The translations under genes were made by a program, and so were the position numbers. Below, one piece after another: positions 1 through 9,924 of a DNA stretch of 64,000 nt. The DNA comes from Bacteroides salyersiae WAL 10018 = DSM 18765 = JCM 12988 (GTDB lineage Bacteria; Bacteroidota; Bacteroidia; Bacteroidales; Bacteroidaceae). Under the pieces are notes generated by a model. That model was given only the letters and a program-made list of their open reading frames with translations, was not told the DNA's origin and did not search any database. Positions within the stretch are counted from its first letter, which is position 1. Each line of letters opens with the position of its first letter. The stretch covers positions 1,520,617-1,584,616 of the forward strand of contig NZ_KB905467.1 of assembly GCF_000381365.1 (NCBI RefSeq). The letters run 5' to 3'.

Positions 1-1775
1 TTACGTAAAAGCCCCAAAACAGATTCTGACGTCCCGACTCTGGCTTCTAACACACTATTCCACTTACTTTTACTATTCCCATTAAATTCTATCTTAACGT
101 AACGAGCCTTTTTATCGTTAAAGTCATACCTCTCCAATTGGTCTGTCGTGCCACTTGATTCCCCTTGATATACATCTTCAAAGCATACATTATCAAGAGA
201 TAAACTTATCTTAAAATAATTTTTCCGTGTATTCCCTTCATAAAAAGCAAGACGAACGGAATGAAGCACTCTCTCTTCTCCCAAATCAAGCAAAAGCCAC
301 CTGCCTACCCCTTCCGAGGACCAGCGAGTGGACATATCACCATCCGTCACCTTATCCGGTGTATTTGTAGTCCCATTCTGATAATCACTGGCTGTAACAG
401 AATGAATCCCCATATATTCGAAAAAAGCCCATGCACCGGCATCCAAAGACTCACCGGCTCTACTCTTCACATTATGCACTTTCAATCGGTAATCTGCAGG
501 AAACAGATCGCTGGTAACCAATACAATCGATCTGGCATTTTCCTTTTCTATCCGTTTTACCTTAACGGCATTATTTATCTCATAATTGGAAATTGAAAGA
601 GCAGACACATCCTCTATTTCCTGATTAAATCTTAATAGAATCCTATTTTTATCAGTCGCTCTTAGATCTACTATATCAAAATTTGAAACCGCAGGCACAC
701 TTCCGGAAGCAAGTTTTGCCGTCTCCGCACAAGCCATTAAAAAAACACCTACTCCAAAATCTGCCGTGGAAGCAGAAGTAGCAGGATTTGATGATGGCTT
801 GAAACCAGCACCTTGTACATAAGTAAGTAACCCATCGGGCTGCACAGCCAAAGCCGTTAATCCATTCCATGCTTTCGCAATGACAGGCATATAAATGTCC
901 TTATCCAATATCCCCTGATTGACTCCCCTGGATAATCCGAAAAGAAACAAAGACGTGCCGCTTGCCTCCGGCCCTCCGTAGTCCTCCGGATCAATCAGGC
1001 TTGGATTCCAAAAGCCATCCTCCCGCTGGCACTCTTTCAATGAGACAGCCATATCTCTGAATACCGTCAGATATTCAGTTCTGTACACACTGTTCACTGG
1101 CAACATATCCAACACGCGAGCCAAAGCGCCGAATGCCCATCCATTCCCTCTCGACCAATAAGAAGCTTTGCCATTCGGCGTCACATGGCTTACCGTTTTG
1201 TCACGATACCACAAATGATCCTCCGGGTTATATAAATTCCTTTTCGTAACAGAGTATAAATCATGCATCTTATCGAAGTACTTATCATCATTGTATAAAA
1301 CGCCCAAATGAGTAAAAACAGGCATCGACATAAACAAAGCATCTACCCACCACCAGTCGTCAACATCGGGTCTTGTTACCATTTTATCAATGCCTTCTTT
1401 GATAGCGGCAATTCTATTAGTCCGGTTTTCTCCATCCAACTGATATAAATCCAAGTAAACCTGTCCGCAAACCTGGGCATCGGCATGATCTGGCCCAGAA
1501 CTTCTCAATTTCCAATGATGACTTTCGGCCCATGCCGTAGAATATTCCAAGTAAATCGCTTTAGGGAAATATTTATAGAAACAGGTATTCCCTACATAAT
1601 AAACAGACCTTGCCCAATCATTATTCCCTCCTTGCGAATGATTTTTGATCCAATAACCATTAACCAGTTTTCCCGTTTCTATAATCTCTGTCTTAGTCGG
1701 CAAAAATGGTGAAGCAACTATATAACACATGGACAACAGAGTTCCCACTATCATTGATATACCTCTTTTCAACAT
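1..1775 (-). CDS. GH105 unsaturated uronyl hydrolase with C-terminal F5/8 (discoidin) domain, 3' end outside window
   Basis: About 591 residues are visible and the gene continues past the left edge. The start is ATG at 1775, after a purine-rich GATAAGGGA, with a signal peptide (MLKRGISMIVGTLLSMCYIV). Residues about 30-380 form a GH105 (YteR/YesR-type) alpha/alpha barrel. DDWWWVDALFM carries the expected catalytic Asp, and WSRGNGWAFGAL and DGFWNPSLIDPE are family motifs. Members remove the unsaturated uronic acid left at the non-reducing end by polysaccharide lyases. An Ig-like linker near 395-490 is followed by an F5/8 type C carbohydrate-binding domain (VTDGDMSTRWSS, RWLLLDLGEER). The gene lies 30 bp downstream of the DUF2264 gene, so it is probably co-transcribed. 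The family call is firm; the exact sugar linkage is not known. Confidence 0.88.
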   Translation of the reverse strand, partial: MLKRGISMIVGTLLSMCYIVASPFLPTKTEIIETGKLVNGYWIKNHSQGGNNDWARSVYYVGNTCFYKYFPKAIYLEYSTAWAESHHWKLRSSGPDHADAQVCGQVYLDLYQLDGENRTNRIAAIKEGIDKMVTRPDVDDWWWVDALFMSMPVFTHLGVLYNDDKYFDKMHDLYSVTKRNLYNPEDHLWYRDKTVSHVTPNGKASYWSRGNGWAFGALARVLDMLPVNSVYRTEYLTVFRDMAVSLKECQREDGFWNPSLIDPEDYGGPEASGTSLFLFGLSRGVNQGILDKDIYMPVIAKAWNGLTALAVQPDGLLTYVQGAGFKPSSNPATSASTADFGVGVFLMACAETAKLASGSVPAVSNFDIVDLRATDKNRILLRFNQEIEDVSALSISNYEINNAVKVKRIEKENARSIVLVTSDLFPADYRLKVHNVKSRAGESLDAGAWAFFEYMGIHSVTASDYQNGTTNTPDKVTDGDMSTRWSSEGVGRWLLLDLGEERVLHSVRLAFYEGNTRKNYFKISLSLDNVCFEDVYQGESSGTTDQLERYDFNDKKARYVKIEFNGNSKSKWNSVLEARVGTSESVLGLLR

Positions 1776-1805
1776 TCCCTTATCCGTTTTATATTGCTCA
1801 TTCCT

Positions 1806-3845
1806 TTACCATACTACTTCCTTCCGAGTACCGTCATTCAACAAAACTGTAACACTTTTCTTATCGTGCGAAACAAGTACATCCTTTACCGGGAAAAGTC
1901 GTTTATTATCGACTTTCATTCCTGCTTTATTCCATAATAGAAGTGTAACAAATATCTTCTCACCGGTAAAAATTTCTTTTGCATTCAGCACCGTACATTC
2001 GTCACTTTCGGGATGCAATCCGGAAGTATGTTCGAAACCAACCTCTTTCCATCCATATAAAGGTACCATTGCCAATTGATGTTTTTCATTTTCTATCACA
2101 TAGGCCGTATACCCATGCTTCTTAATCGTTTTTTCTTTTATCGTATTTGTCAGGTGAGGGAGAGCATAATGCCCCAGATGGGCTTCAACCGGATTCACGG
2201 ACATAGCTTTATCAACGCGCAAAACACCATCAGGCAATAATATATCAGCCAATTGAAATTCGATGTCGGTATCGTTTCTCAACCAAGCCTCCCGATAATA
2301 TACCTCTTGCTCGAAACGCTTAAATCGATACACGGACAATGCTTTCCATCCTTCATCCGCTTTCTTAAAAGTATAATTCATTGCCACTTCGCCATTCGCT
2401 CCATCTGCCATCCATGGAAATTCACTGCTATAAGACAACCGGTTATAATTTTCCGAATATCTCCAATCTTCACGCGCATTGGCCGGCATCTCCGTTGAGG
2501 TACGAATTTCGCTGATACCGCTTTCCAAATAGTCTGTGATGAGAATCTTTGCACCGTTCTGGAATGTGTTTTTAACCGGATTCTTCCGATCTTTCGTACC
2601 CCAAATGCCTTCATTTTCCTGAGCCGACCAAAAAGGATTGGATTCCGGCAATAATAAGCTTAAAAAAGCTTTTCCCATCCAGTACACACTGCCACGACAA
2701 CTGTATCCTTGAATTGCCGGTTCAAAAGCACCATAAAACCCCAAGGTAGGCACTCCATCCGCCAACAGATTCGGATTCTGAAGGAATTGCAACAAAGTGC
2801 CGGAAGCAATACGACGTAAATGACCATAATTTACAGAATCATCATTCATATATCCCGCCAAAGAAAATGGAGAAACGGCTGCAAAACGATAAGTAATACT
2901 GCGTCCCCACATTATCATCTGCCCGTTACGTCCAAACATGAGCGGATACGTCCCGGTCATCTCTTTAAAGTTATCTATAAAGCGTTTCGCATATTCCGGA
3001 TAGTTTTCTTTTCCGAAATATTCACTCCAAAGAAGACCATACATCTGATAAGCCCACATACTATAATAATCGTAAGAAGAATTGTCTATATACCATCCTT
3101 CACCCCGATAATCGGCCAAAGACAGATCCAGAAACTTCTTCATAAGCGGTTCATTTACCTCGTATCCCACACTTTTAAAGAAGCTAAATACAAACAAATT
3201 AAAGAAACGCCAATTAGACGGTACAGTAGGACCATCCGCATAGCTCAACATGGTATGAGCCAATGCATCTTTTTGTTGTTGCGACAAGGGATTCCATAAG
3301 ATTTCGGGTATTGAAAACAAGGATATGGATAAAGCTCCAAATTCCACCAGATTCTGAGAGATGGCATTCTTTGTCCGGGGAGATATATAGCTCGGATGCC
3401 CCGGAGTGATAATATTCACTAATTGTTGTCTGTAATAATCTGCGACCTTTATATTATTTAGAACCAGGCCGGGATTTTCTTTTAATAAAGGAGCGGCAAT
3501 ATATAATGTGCGGCAAAGTCCTTCTAATTTCTCTGTGGGAATTTGTTCTTCCTTATTGGGATAACTCTTGCCTTTCTGTTTGGGAAATTTCATTGCATCA
3601 TTTGTGTCATGAATATAGCCGAAAGCTCCCTCAAGCATGTATTTCGCCGCATCTATCCAATGTTTCCGCGTCATTCCGGTATATGGACTATGAGTATAAT
3701 CGGGAGTATCCAGCGTAAAAATATGAACCGGTCGATTGGAATCCTGACACAATACTGTATGATGAACCATTAAAAGAAAAACCAGAAGCCAACCTATCTT
3801 TTTAGGAGAAAAGCTGATAGCACCATTTAAGAAGAAGAGCTGCAT
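1806..3845 (-). CDS. DUF2264-family secreted protein, probable glycoside hydrolase
   Basis: 679 residues with an N-terminal hydrophobic signal segment around residues 15-33 (KIGWLLVFLLMVHHTVLC). Residues about 50-400 match DUF2264, a six-hairpin type fold, with motifs such as YDYYSMWAYQMYG, MIMWGRSITYRFA and CRGSVYWMGKAF. The C-terminal third is beta-rich. I recall DUF2264 proteins being placed in CAZy as GH154 with glucuronidase activity, but that is from memory. The lyase/GH105 setting fits an enzyme acting on uronic-acid-containing oligosaccharides. Alternative: a non-catalytic or differently specific six-hairpin protein. Neighbours on both sides are on the same strand with short gaps. Confidence 0.8.
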   Translation of the reverse strand: MQLFFLNGAISFSPKKIGWLLVFLLMVHHTVLCQDSNRPVHIFTLDTPDYTHSPYTGMTRKHWIDAAKYMLEGAFGYIHDTNDAMKFPKQKGKSYPNKEEQIPTEKLEGLCRTLYIAAPLLKENPGLVLNNIKVADYYRQQLVNIITPGHPSYISPRTKNAISQNLVEFGALSISLFSIPEILWNPLSQQQKDALAHTMLSYADGPTVPSNWRFFNLFVFSFFKSVGYEVNEPLMKKFLDLSLADYRGEGWYIDNSSYDYYSMWAYQMYGLLWSEYFGKENYPEYAKRFIDNFKEMTGTYPLMFGRNGQMIMWGRSITYRFAAVSPFSLAGYMNDDSVNYGHLRRIASGTLLQFLQNPNLLADGVPTLGFYGAFEPAIQGYSCRGSVYWMGKAFLSLLLPESNPFWSAQENEGIWGTKDRKNPVKNTFQNGAKILITDYLESGISEIRTSTEMPANAREDWRYSENYNRLSYSSEFPWMADGANGEVAMNYTFKKADEGWKALSVYRFKRFEQEVYYREAWLRNDTDIEFQLADILLPDGVLRVDKAMSVNPVEAHLGHYALPHLTNTIKEKTIKKHGYTAYVIENEKHQLAMVPLYGWKEVGFEHTSGLHPESDECTVLNAKEIFTGEKIFVTLLLWNKAGMKVDNKRLFPVKDVLVSHDKKSVTVLLNDGTRKEVVW

Positions 3846-3922
3846 AAATTATCAATTTTATTCAATTTTTAAATAGGGCTTATTTCAATACCCGAATCTT
3901 TATTTAATTAAGAAGAAAGAGA

Positions 3923-5731
3923 TCAATACTTGATTACACGTCTTGTCACCGTCTCATTATTCCGGGTCGAGACTCTCAAAAGATAAACCCCTCTGGGAAT
4001 ATCCAGATTCTCTAATCGGCAAATGGAAGTTCCGGTATAGGTTTGTATCAATTTATTTCCGGATACATTATATAATTCAACCGACATTCCATCCTCATCA
4101 CCTTGGATCATAATATATTTATCAAAAAAAGTTGGATAAACTCTAATATCCTTCCCCCGCTCTCCGGCAATGCCTACAGGAGGAGTATCTACATAATCGC
4201 TTATGACATGATAATAATTCCCAAGAGGATTGAAAACTACCTTCATATTAAACGGTGCCAAATCATACCCCTCCCCTCTTCTTTTCGAAGACAATTTAAA
4301 CTCATTTCCCGTATACTTAATTTCATCAATCGTTTCAAACCAATCATCGATATTGGTTGTTGGAAACAGTTCAAAATAACCGGATGAATTACTATCATCA
4401 TTCGGAGCAGAAATACTACCTTTCATATATCCGTAAGTAGCCATAGAACCATCTTCCAGATAAAGTCGGATACGATATCTCGGATCTCCCCACGTAGAAC
4501 CGTTATACTGGAGATTCTCCACTTCGAAAGTGGAGTTTCCAGTATAATTCAAATCGGTTATTATGTATTTCTTAGAAGGGGCAAATAATACGGCTCCGGT
4601 TATTTTCTCCATCGTAACCGATGGAATATCATCATCAAAATTTACCCGGATCCGATAAGGAACCGGAACGCCTTCTGTCTCATTTACTGTAATGTCTTCC
4701 GATTGAATTTTATCTTCACCATTTTCCGAAGCAGAGAACGAATAACTTCCGGTTTTCAACGATGTAATCAATTCAAAAGTATTGCTCGTTACTAAATTTC
4801 CATTATAACTTTCAGGAAAACCTTCCACTATCCGCTGCATTTTCAAGGGAGAAAGAGACTCGGCTAATGCATCCCCTCTCATATACAATTCATTGGGAGT
4901 ACTTTTAAAGGCTTCATTATCTTCACCGGGATACCAAGTCATATCATCAATATAAAGATAATTATCATGTGTAGGATAGATACCTCCGCCCCCGGGGAAC
5001 GACTCAAAACAAATACCGGTTATCAAACGATGCTCATCTTTGCGAACAAGAGAAAGCCCCGTCACATCTATTTTCTTTTCATCATTGCACCACACTTCAA
5101 TACGGGCGTCTTTAGCTTCATAAGAAGTTTCCATAGTGACAGTCAGTTTTATCTTATTCCATACTCCCCGTTGCATATCATATTTCTGATCACCGGGATT
5201 ACAACCGTATTCTGTGGTCATATCCGAATAATAAACATACAGCTGATTAGAAATACAATCGTCGTGTGCATCAAACTGCAGACGTACACTTCCTCCGTCA
5301 CCATTCTTCGTAGCCGCATCAGAAGCCCCTCCCGAATACCCTACTCCTAAATTAAAACCAAATTGCTTGCCGTGCAAACCCGATTCAAAATTGTTATCAT
5401 ATTTAATAAGATATTCCATTGTATACTGCTTTAGCTTGGGGGTACTCACAATCACAGCCGCCCCCGTGCCGCCAACCTTGCATCCTTTTTTAAACTTTAT
5501 CTGATAAGTACTGTCTACGATTGTCGCGTGGTCACGATCCGTGTAATATTTGCCATTTCCAAAATCTTCTAAAAGCAATTGATTGGTATAGGCTCCATTC
5601 GGCCTATTGAACGTAACCTTCTGTTGCTTGTAATACCGCTTTGAATAGGTACCGTTCTGAGCAAATACGAACTGGAATATTCCGATAAGGAGAAGAGAAA
5701 AAATCAGACTTTTTTTATAAAATCGTTCCAT
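3923..5731 (-). CDS. PL14-like polysaccharide lyase with SusE-like modules and T9SS-type C-terminal domain
   Basis: 602 residues from ATG at 5731. I chose this start because MERFYKKSLIFSLLLIGIFQ opens a clean signal peptide ending FAQ; the open frame extends 41 codons further upstream without a plausible leader. Residues about 30-260 look like a PL14-type jelly roll: GKQFGFNLGVGYSGG, GSVRLQFDA, LYVYY, GVWNKIKLTV, RIEVWCND and DNYLYIDDM follow the family pattern. Residues about 270-520 are two SusE-like beta domains, closely related to the next gene upstream. The last 70 residues (IRVYPTFFDKYIMIQG through GVYLLRVS and RRVIKY) resemble a type A T9SS sorting domain. Inferred role: surface or secreted cleavage of a uronic-acid polysaccharide. 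PL14 versus another jelly-roll lyase family is not settled by eye. Confidence 0.75.
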   Translation of the reverse strand: MERFYKKSLIFSLLLIGIFQFVFAQNGTYSKRYYKQQKVTFNRPNGAYTNQLLLEDFGNGKYYTDRDHATIVDSTYQIKFKKGCKVGGTGAAVIVSTPKLKQYTMEYLIKYDNNFESGLHGKQFGFNLGVGYSGGASDAATKNGDGGSVRLQFDAHDDCISNQLYVYYSDMTTEYGCNPGDQKYDMQRGVWNKIKLTVTMETSYEAKDARIEVWCNDEKKIDVTGLSLVRKDEHRLITGICFESFPGGGGIYPTHDNYLYIDDMTWYPGEDNEAFKSTPNELYMRGDALAESLSPLKMQRIVEGFPESYNGNLVTSNTFELITSLKTGSYSFSASENGEDKIQSEDITVNETEGVPVPYRIRVNFDDDIPSVTMEKITGAVLFAPSKKYIITDLNYTGNSTFEVENLQYNGSTWGDPRYRIRLYLEDGSMATYGYMKGSISAPNDDSNSSGYFELFPTTNIDDWFETIDEIKYTGNEFKLSSKRRGEGYDLAPFNMKVVFNPLGNYYHVISDYVDTPPVGIAGERGKDIRVYPTFFDKYIMIQGDEDGMSVELYNVSGNKLIQTYTGTSICRLENLDIPRGVYLLRVSTRNNETVTRRVIKY

Positions 5732-5873
5732 AATAAATAATGATTGTGCTTCTTCCTGAAATCTTGGAAGAAGAGTATTAGACATTGTTACAAATATAAA
5801 AACCAGTTTTACAATTCGTAAAACACAAAAGGGGAGAAAGCTGTATATCTCCACAACTTCTCCCCACTCACTT

Positions 5874-6914
5874 TTACAATTTAATCACACGTTTCACTGA
5901 TAAAACGTTGTTATCCTGAACAATTTTTACCAGATACATTCCACTTGCCATATCCAATCCTTCCAAATTCAATACATTTCCGGAAGAATTGACTTTCAGC
6001 ACCGACACACCGGTTATAGAAACAAATTCGACAGAAAATGCACCTTCGGCAACCGACACAGTGGTGCTGTTGTCAATTATAGTAGGATAAATATTCACAT
6101 TCTGCATCTTGTTTTCACGAATAGAAGTAGGATCATAATCTCTCAGCTCGTGTGTATAATTTTTAGAAGTGCTAAAAATAACTTTCACGCTGAAAGGAAG
6201 CAACGGATTGGCTGTTCTGCGTTTTACAGATAATTTATATTCGCTGCCATAGAATTTTTCTCCGTCTATCGTTTCGTCCCAGCCCTCAATATTGGTAGTG
6301 GTATACAAATCAAAATAACCCGGTAATTTTTCATCTTCATTACTATCATTATCAGGAGCCGAAACAGCTCTCAACTTATATCCATAAGTCGTATATTCTC
6401 CGTCTTCCGTATAAACCCGGATGCGATATCTTTCGTCTCCCCAATCTGCTTTGATATATTCAACATAGTCGTTGTAGAACGTTGAATTACCTACATACTC
6501 CAAATTCGTTATAACATACTTTTTAGAAGGCGCCCACAAAATAACTTCATCCACTTTGAGTACGGATACCACCGGCGTTGCTTCGTCAAAATTAACGCGA
6601 ATACGATATGGAACCAAACTCTCTCCACCGTCCACTGTGATTGTGGCAGCCTGAATTAAAGCACCACCGTCAGCCGAAGTGGCAAATTCATAACTACCTG
6701 TTTTCAATGCAGTAAACAATTCATAAGTGTTACTGATGCTTCCCTCGCCCATATAGAACTTTGGAAAATCTTCATTGATACGTTTCATCTCCATTGCTAC
6801 GGAAGATTCGGCCAAAGCTGTACCACGCACAAATAATTTAGCAGGAACTTCTACTGCCAATGCACTCATGCAAACACTAATCGCTACAATTAAAAAAGAT
6901 AATTTTGTTTTCAT
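5874..6914 (-). CDS. SusE-like glycan-binding protein with T9SS-type C-terminal domain
   Basis: 346 residues. The signal peptide MKTKLSFLIVAISVCMSALA has no good lipobox, so this is not an obvious lipoprotein, unlike classical SusE/SusF. Residues about 25-270 are two beta-rich modules with the same landmarks as the C-terminal half of the adjacent lyase gene: LFVRGTALAES, NTYELFTALKTGSY, VPYRIRVNFD, WAPSKKYVITNLEY, GDERYRIRVY and FDLYTTTNIEGW. Residues about 275-346 form a T9SS-like sorting domain (VNIYPTIIDNS to GMYLVKIVQ and KRVIKL). Likely role is binding the locus substrate outside the cell. It sits between the GH76-like and lyase genes on the same strand. Function is inferred from modules and context only. 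Confidence 0.7.
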   Translation of the reverse strand: MKTKLSFLIVAISVCMSALAVEVPAKLFVRGTALAESSVAMEMKRINEDFPKFYMGEGSISNTYELFTALKTGSYEFATSADGGALIQAATITVDGGESLVPYRIRVNFDEATPVVSVLKVDEVILWAPSKKYVITNLEYVGNSTFYNDYVEYIKADWGDERYRIRVYTEDGEYTTYGYKLRAVSAPDNDSNEDEKLPGYFDLYTTTNIEGWDETIDGEKFYGSEYKLSVKRRTANPLLPFSVKVIFSTSKNYTHELRDYDPTSIRENKMQNVNIYPTIIDNSTTVSVAEGAFSVEFVSITGVSVLKVNSSGNVLNLEGLDMASGMYLVKIVQDNNVLSVKRVIKL

Positions 6915-6957
6915 AACTTTAAATTTTTAATATTCATAATATGTAAGATTAACTCTA

Positions 6958-8577
6958 CTAATACTTTAATACTTTTATTATATGGTCATAATCTGGAGAT
7001 TTTACTGATATCAGATACATTCCTCGTGAAAAAGGAGTCATATCCAATGTATACTGCTCGCCCGGTAGATTTTCACAAAAAACAGAAACGCCACTCAGGT
7101 TCAGAACTTTAACAGATGTCTCTTTCCTAAGATTTTCCAAATAAATAAAATCGGAAGTTTGCAATGGATATATTTTCAATGATGCCTTTAGATTTTCTGA
7201 TTGCATGCCGGTATCATCAATACGGGAAACAACAATGGACTTTACCACATTACGCCAACTTTGTAAATCGGATGACGATTTATACATAACCCGAGAATCA
7301 CCAGTAAAATCACCCTCTTTATATATGGTTACTTTATAACCGTCTGCAATCTCAATGGACGACAGCGCTGCTTTAAAATTCATTTTGTTATCGGTCATTC
7401 CCAAGCGCCATAGATCCTCTTGTGTGTAGTTTCCTACCTCCAGTCCTATACTCCATTGATTATTGAGTTTTCCTTGGTTATAATCCACGTTCTGAAAAAG
7501 ACCAACAGGAGTAGTAGTTAGGGCTGTTTCAAAAGAAACCGTAGCCAGTTTCAGAAAAGTAGATGCTGCCGAAGCCTGATATAACAATTGTCTTCTACTA
7601 TCTTGTGAAGTAGTCAGATCGTTCCAGTATTCGGGATAAAAGCCAAGTTCGTCTTTACAATTGTCATGCAAATAAACCGCATAACCCGCTGCAAGATTGA
7701 GCCATTTCGGATTTTGATCTATCTTGTAGAGTTCAACATAGGCGTCTGTCATGTCATGACCACCCCATTGACCGGTTTCATTCAATCGGTGAGTTTTCCA
7801 ATCGATGTAATGAGACTCCATGCCATAAGCCAGCCGGTAAGCATCATCTAAATATTCCTGTTCGCCTGTTATGGTGTATAAAAGCATAGAAGCCTGCATC
7901 ACAACCGCATTTTCATATCCACGATAACCAGCTCCAATACCCCAACCGGCATCATTCTTCATAAATTTGTATAGACGGATGCCGTCATTCAAATACTTCT
8001 GCTGATTAGTAATCTGATATAGGCGCAAGCAACAGACAGCAGTTGGAGCAGTAGCACAAGTAACCCACTTTCCATGTTTCTCATGGTTAGGATTCTCATT
8101 AAGCTGAATGCCTCCTGTCGGCAGTTCACCACTCAGACAAAATTTCATGACCACTGTAGCTCTCGTTAAATAGTCACTGTTCTGTGTAACAGCATACAAG
8201 TCCAGCAAGTCCTTAACCATCCAAGCATTATCGTCATAATAACGGCTCCCACCCTTTCCACGATAACTGGCGTCATAAGCGTAATAACCATTATAAGAAA
8301 CATAATAATACTGATTGACATTATCCACCAGTTTCTTGGCATCTTCTATACGCCCGGCATAAATCAAAGCTTTAATCTGGATACTTGTTGGCCATACGAA
8401 GGCCGGCGTTGAACTTGAAGCTTTTTCACAATATAGAAGTGTACCTTTATCCGATTTCAAATAGGTATCAATCACTTTCAAGGATTCCTCTCCCCATTGG
8501 CGGAATGTTTTTGTATTTCGAGTGTAAGAAGGAAGTCCTACTACAAAAAGTAGAACTATAATTAAAATTTTTCTCAT
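6958..8577 (-). CDS. GH76-like glycoside hydrolase with T9SS-type C-terminal domain
   Basis: 539 residues with signal peptide MRKILIIVLLFVVGLPSYT. Residues about 25-360 form an alpha/alpha toroid. YYDDNAWMVKDLLDLY resembles the GH76 DD motif region, and GWGIGAGYRGYENAVVMQA and GQWGGHDMTDAY are further helix-hairpin landmarks. GH76 enzymes hydrolyse alpha-1,6-mannans. Residues about 370-460 are a linker domain and the last 70 (LKIYPLQTSDFIYLEN to RGMYLISVK, IIKVLKY) a T9SS-like C-terminal domain. If the assignment is right, the PUL substrate contains mannose as well as uronic acid. Alternative: another six-hairpin family such as GH88/GH105 relatives. Fold confidence is high; family confidence is moderate. 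Confidence 0.65.
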   Translation of the reverse strand: MRKILIIVLLFVVGLPSYTRNTKTFRQWGEESLKVIDTYLKSDKGTLLYCEKASSSTPAFVWPTSIQIKALIYAGRIEDAKKLVDNVNQYYYVSYNGYYAYDASYRGKGGSRYYDDNAWMVKDLLDLYAVTQNSDYLTRATVVMKFCLSGELPTGGIQLNENPNHEKHGKWVTCATAPTAVCCLRLYQITNQQKYLNDGIRLYKFMKNDAGWGIGAGYRGYENAVVMQASMLLYTITGEQEYLDDAYRLAYGMESHYIDWKTHRLNETGQWGGHDMTDAYVELYKIDQNPKWLNLAAGYAVYLHDNCKDELGFYPEYWNDLTTSQDSRRQLLYQASAASTFLKLATVSFETALTTTPVGLFQNVDYNQGKLNNQWSIGLEVGNYTQEDLWRLGMTDNKMNFKAALSSIEIADGYKVTIYKEGDFTGDSRVMYKSSSDLQSWRNVVKSIVVSRIDDTGMQSENLKASLKIYPLQTSDFIYLENLRKETSVKVLNLSGVSVFCENLPGEQYTLDMTPFSRGMYLISVKSPDYDHIIKVLKY

Positions 8578-8723
8578 ATTTCCATTTGTTTAAGATTCAG
8601 CTATTCCCAAATAATCCTGAAATAAAACGCCATTTCTCGGGATTATCAATTATGAATTCAGATGAGTATCAAAACATTTTATGTTCCGTATTTTTTATAA
8701 TATCTACTGAAAAAGTTTTTTTT

Positions 8724-8769
8724 AAAGGCTACCTGATAAATTTGTACCTATATTCAAGAGGTAACCTTT
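8724..8769 (-). terminator. Hairpin between GH105 and the GH76-like gene
   Basis: Arms AAAGGCTACCT (8724-8734) and AGGTAACCTTT (8759-8769) pair with one mismatch. The hairpin starts 12 bases after the GH105 stop on the minus strand. The following sequence is T-poor on the minus strand (TTTAAAAAAAAC), so it may be a processing or partial termination site rather than a full terminator. It separates the SusC-SusD-GH105 block from the CTD-bearing block. Confidence 0.45.
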
Positions 8770-8781
8770 AATTATTAATAC

Positions 8782-9906
8782 TTATTCGGCCATCTTATAT
8801 AATTCTGTTCCAGCCATCAGAAAAGCACCAACACCGTATACTTCTGTCATATCTTTAGTTACTTTTTTCGGATCAGCACCAATAGGTTGTACATAACCCA
8901 ATTTCCCTTCACTATCGATCGTCCCCAGCACTGCTTTCCAAGATTTTAATAAAGTAGGCAGATAAGTAGCTTTGTCCAGTAATCCCTCATTAATGCCGTA
9001 TGCTAATGCATATATAATAAAGTTTGTACAGCTGGTTTCTGGAGCGGCATAAGTTTCCGGATCCAATAAACTGGCATGCCAGAATCCATCCGGTTGCTGA
9101 ATCTCCACCATGCGTCCACACATCTCTACGAACAGTTCCTCATAAAAATTACGGTAACTGTTTTTTTTAGGCAAGTCTTTCAACATCTCAGTTAGTCCGC
9201 CAAGTACCCATCCATTGCCTCTTCCCCAAAATACCTTTTTACCATTGGCTTCACGTTGATAAAAATAACGGCTATCACGGAAAAACATTTTTTCTTCCAA
9301 ATCATACAAGAAAATAGTAGAAGCTTTATATTCTTTATCCATAAATTGTAGATATTTTTCATTACCCGTTTCCTTGTATAATCTGGTGAAAATAGGAGGA
9401 GCCATAAACAGAGCATCACACCAACTCCAACGTTCCAGTGTAGTCTGATTGGCATAATCAATTATCAAAGAACCTTTAGAAGGATGATCGATAATCCAAT
9501 CAATACGTTCGATAGTCGGTTTTAACATGGATTTATCCTTATATCGATTATAGACATCTATGAACATCTGACAAACGGCTAAATCATCTGCATGATACAT
9601 CCGTTTGTTGGCTTTCCACAAATAACGATTTCCTACATTTACTAACCATTTATAATACTTCTCGTCCTTATCAACTTTATCAGCCAATTCCGCCCATTTG
9701 GCCATACCAATATACAAAGTAGCATTTGTCCAGTCTAATGGATGATGCCTTACCTCTCTTTGGTGTTTAATCTGCCAATCGGCAACCTTTTTCATCAATA
9801 ATTTAATCTCTACTTTAGTATAAGGTATCTTCTCATTAGTGGCAAAAACCGAAACATTTAAAAAGCCAAGAAACAACGATATGATAATAATTATATACTT
9901 CTTCAT
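8782..9906 (-). CDS. GH105 unsaturated uronyl hydrolase
   Basis: 374 residues, the usual length for a single-domain GH105, with signal peptide MKKYIIIIISLFLGFLNVSVFA. The catalytic-Asp motif is visible as WSWCDALFMAPPIF, with HADDLAVCQMF before it and WGRGNGWVLGGL after it. It should remove unsaturated glucuronyl or galacturonyl residues produced by the locus lyase. The stop of the SusD gene is 18 bp upstream, so the two are co-transcribed. It is a distinct paralogue of the larger GH105 at the left edge, lacking its Ig-like and F5/8 domains, so the two enzymes probably act on different ends or in different compartments (the latter is inference). Confidence 0.88.
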   Translation of the reverse strand: MKKYIIIIISLFLGFLNVSVFATNEKIPYTKVEIKLLMKKVADWQIKHQREVRHHPLDWTNATLYIGMAKWAELADKVDKDEKYYKWLVNVGNRYLWKANKRMYHADDLAVCQMFIDVYNRYKDKSMLKPTIERIDWIIDHPSKGSLIIDYANQTTLERWSWCDALFMAPPIFTRLYKETGNEKYLQFMDKEYKASTIFLYDLEEKMFFRDSRYFYQREANGKKVFWGRGNGWVLGGLTEMLKDLPKKNSYRNFYEELFVEMCGRMVEIQQPDGFWHASLLDPETYAAPETSCTNFIIYALAYGINEGLLDKATYLPTLLKSWKAVLGTIDSEGKLGYVQPIGADPKKVTKDMTEVYGVGAFLMAGTELYKMAE

Positions 9907-9924
9907 TTTATAATATCAATTTTA

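Noticed and set aside
5732..5854. Longer N-terminus for the lyase gene
   Set aside because: The extra 41 codons give no signal peptide at the start and place the true signal peptide internally.
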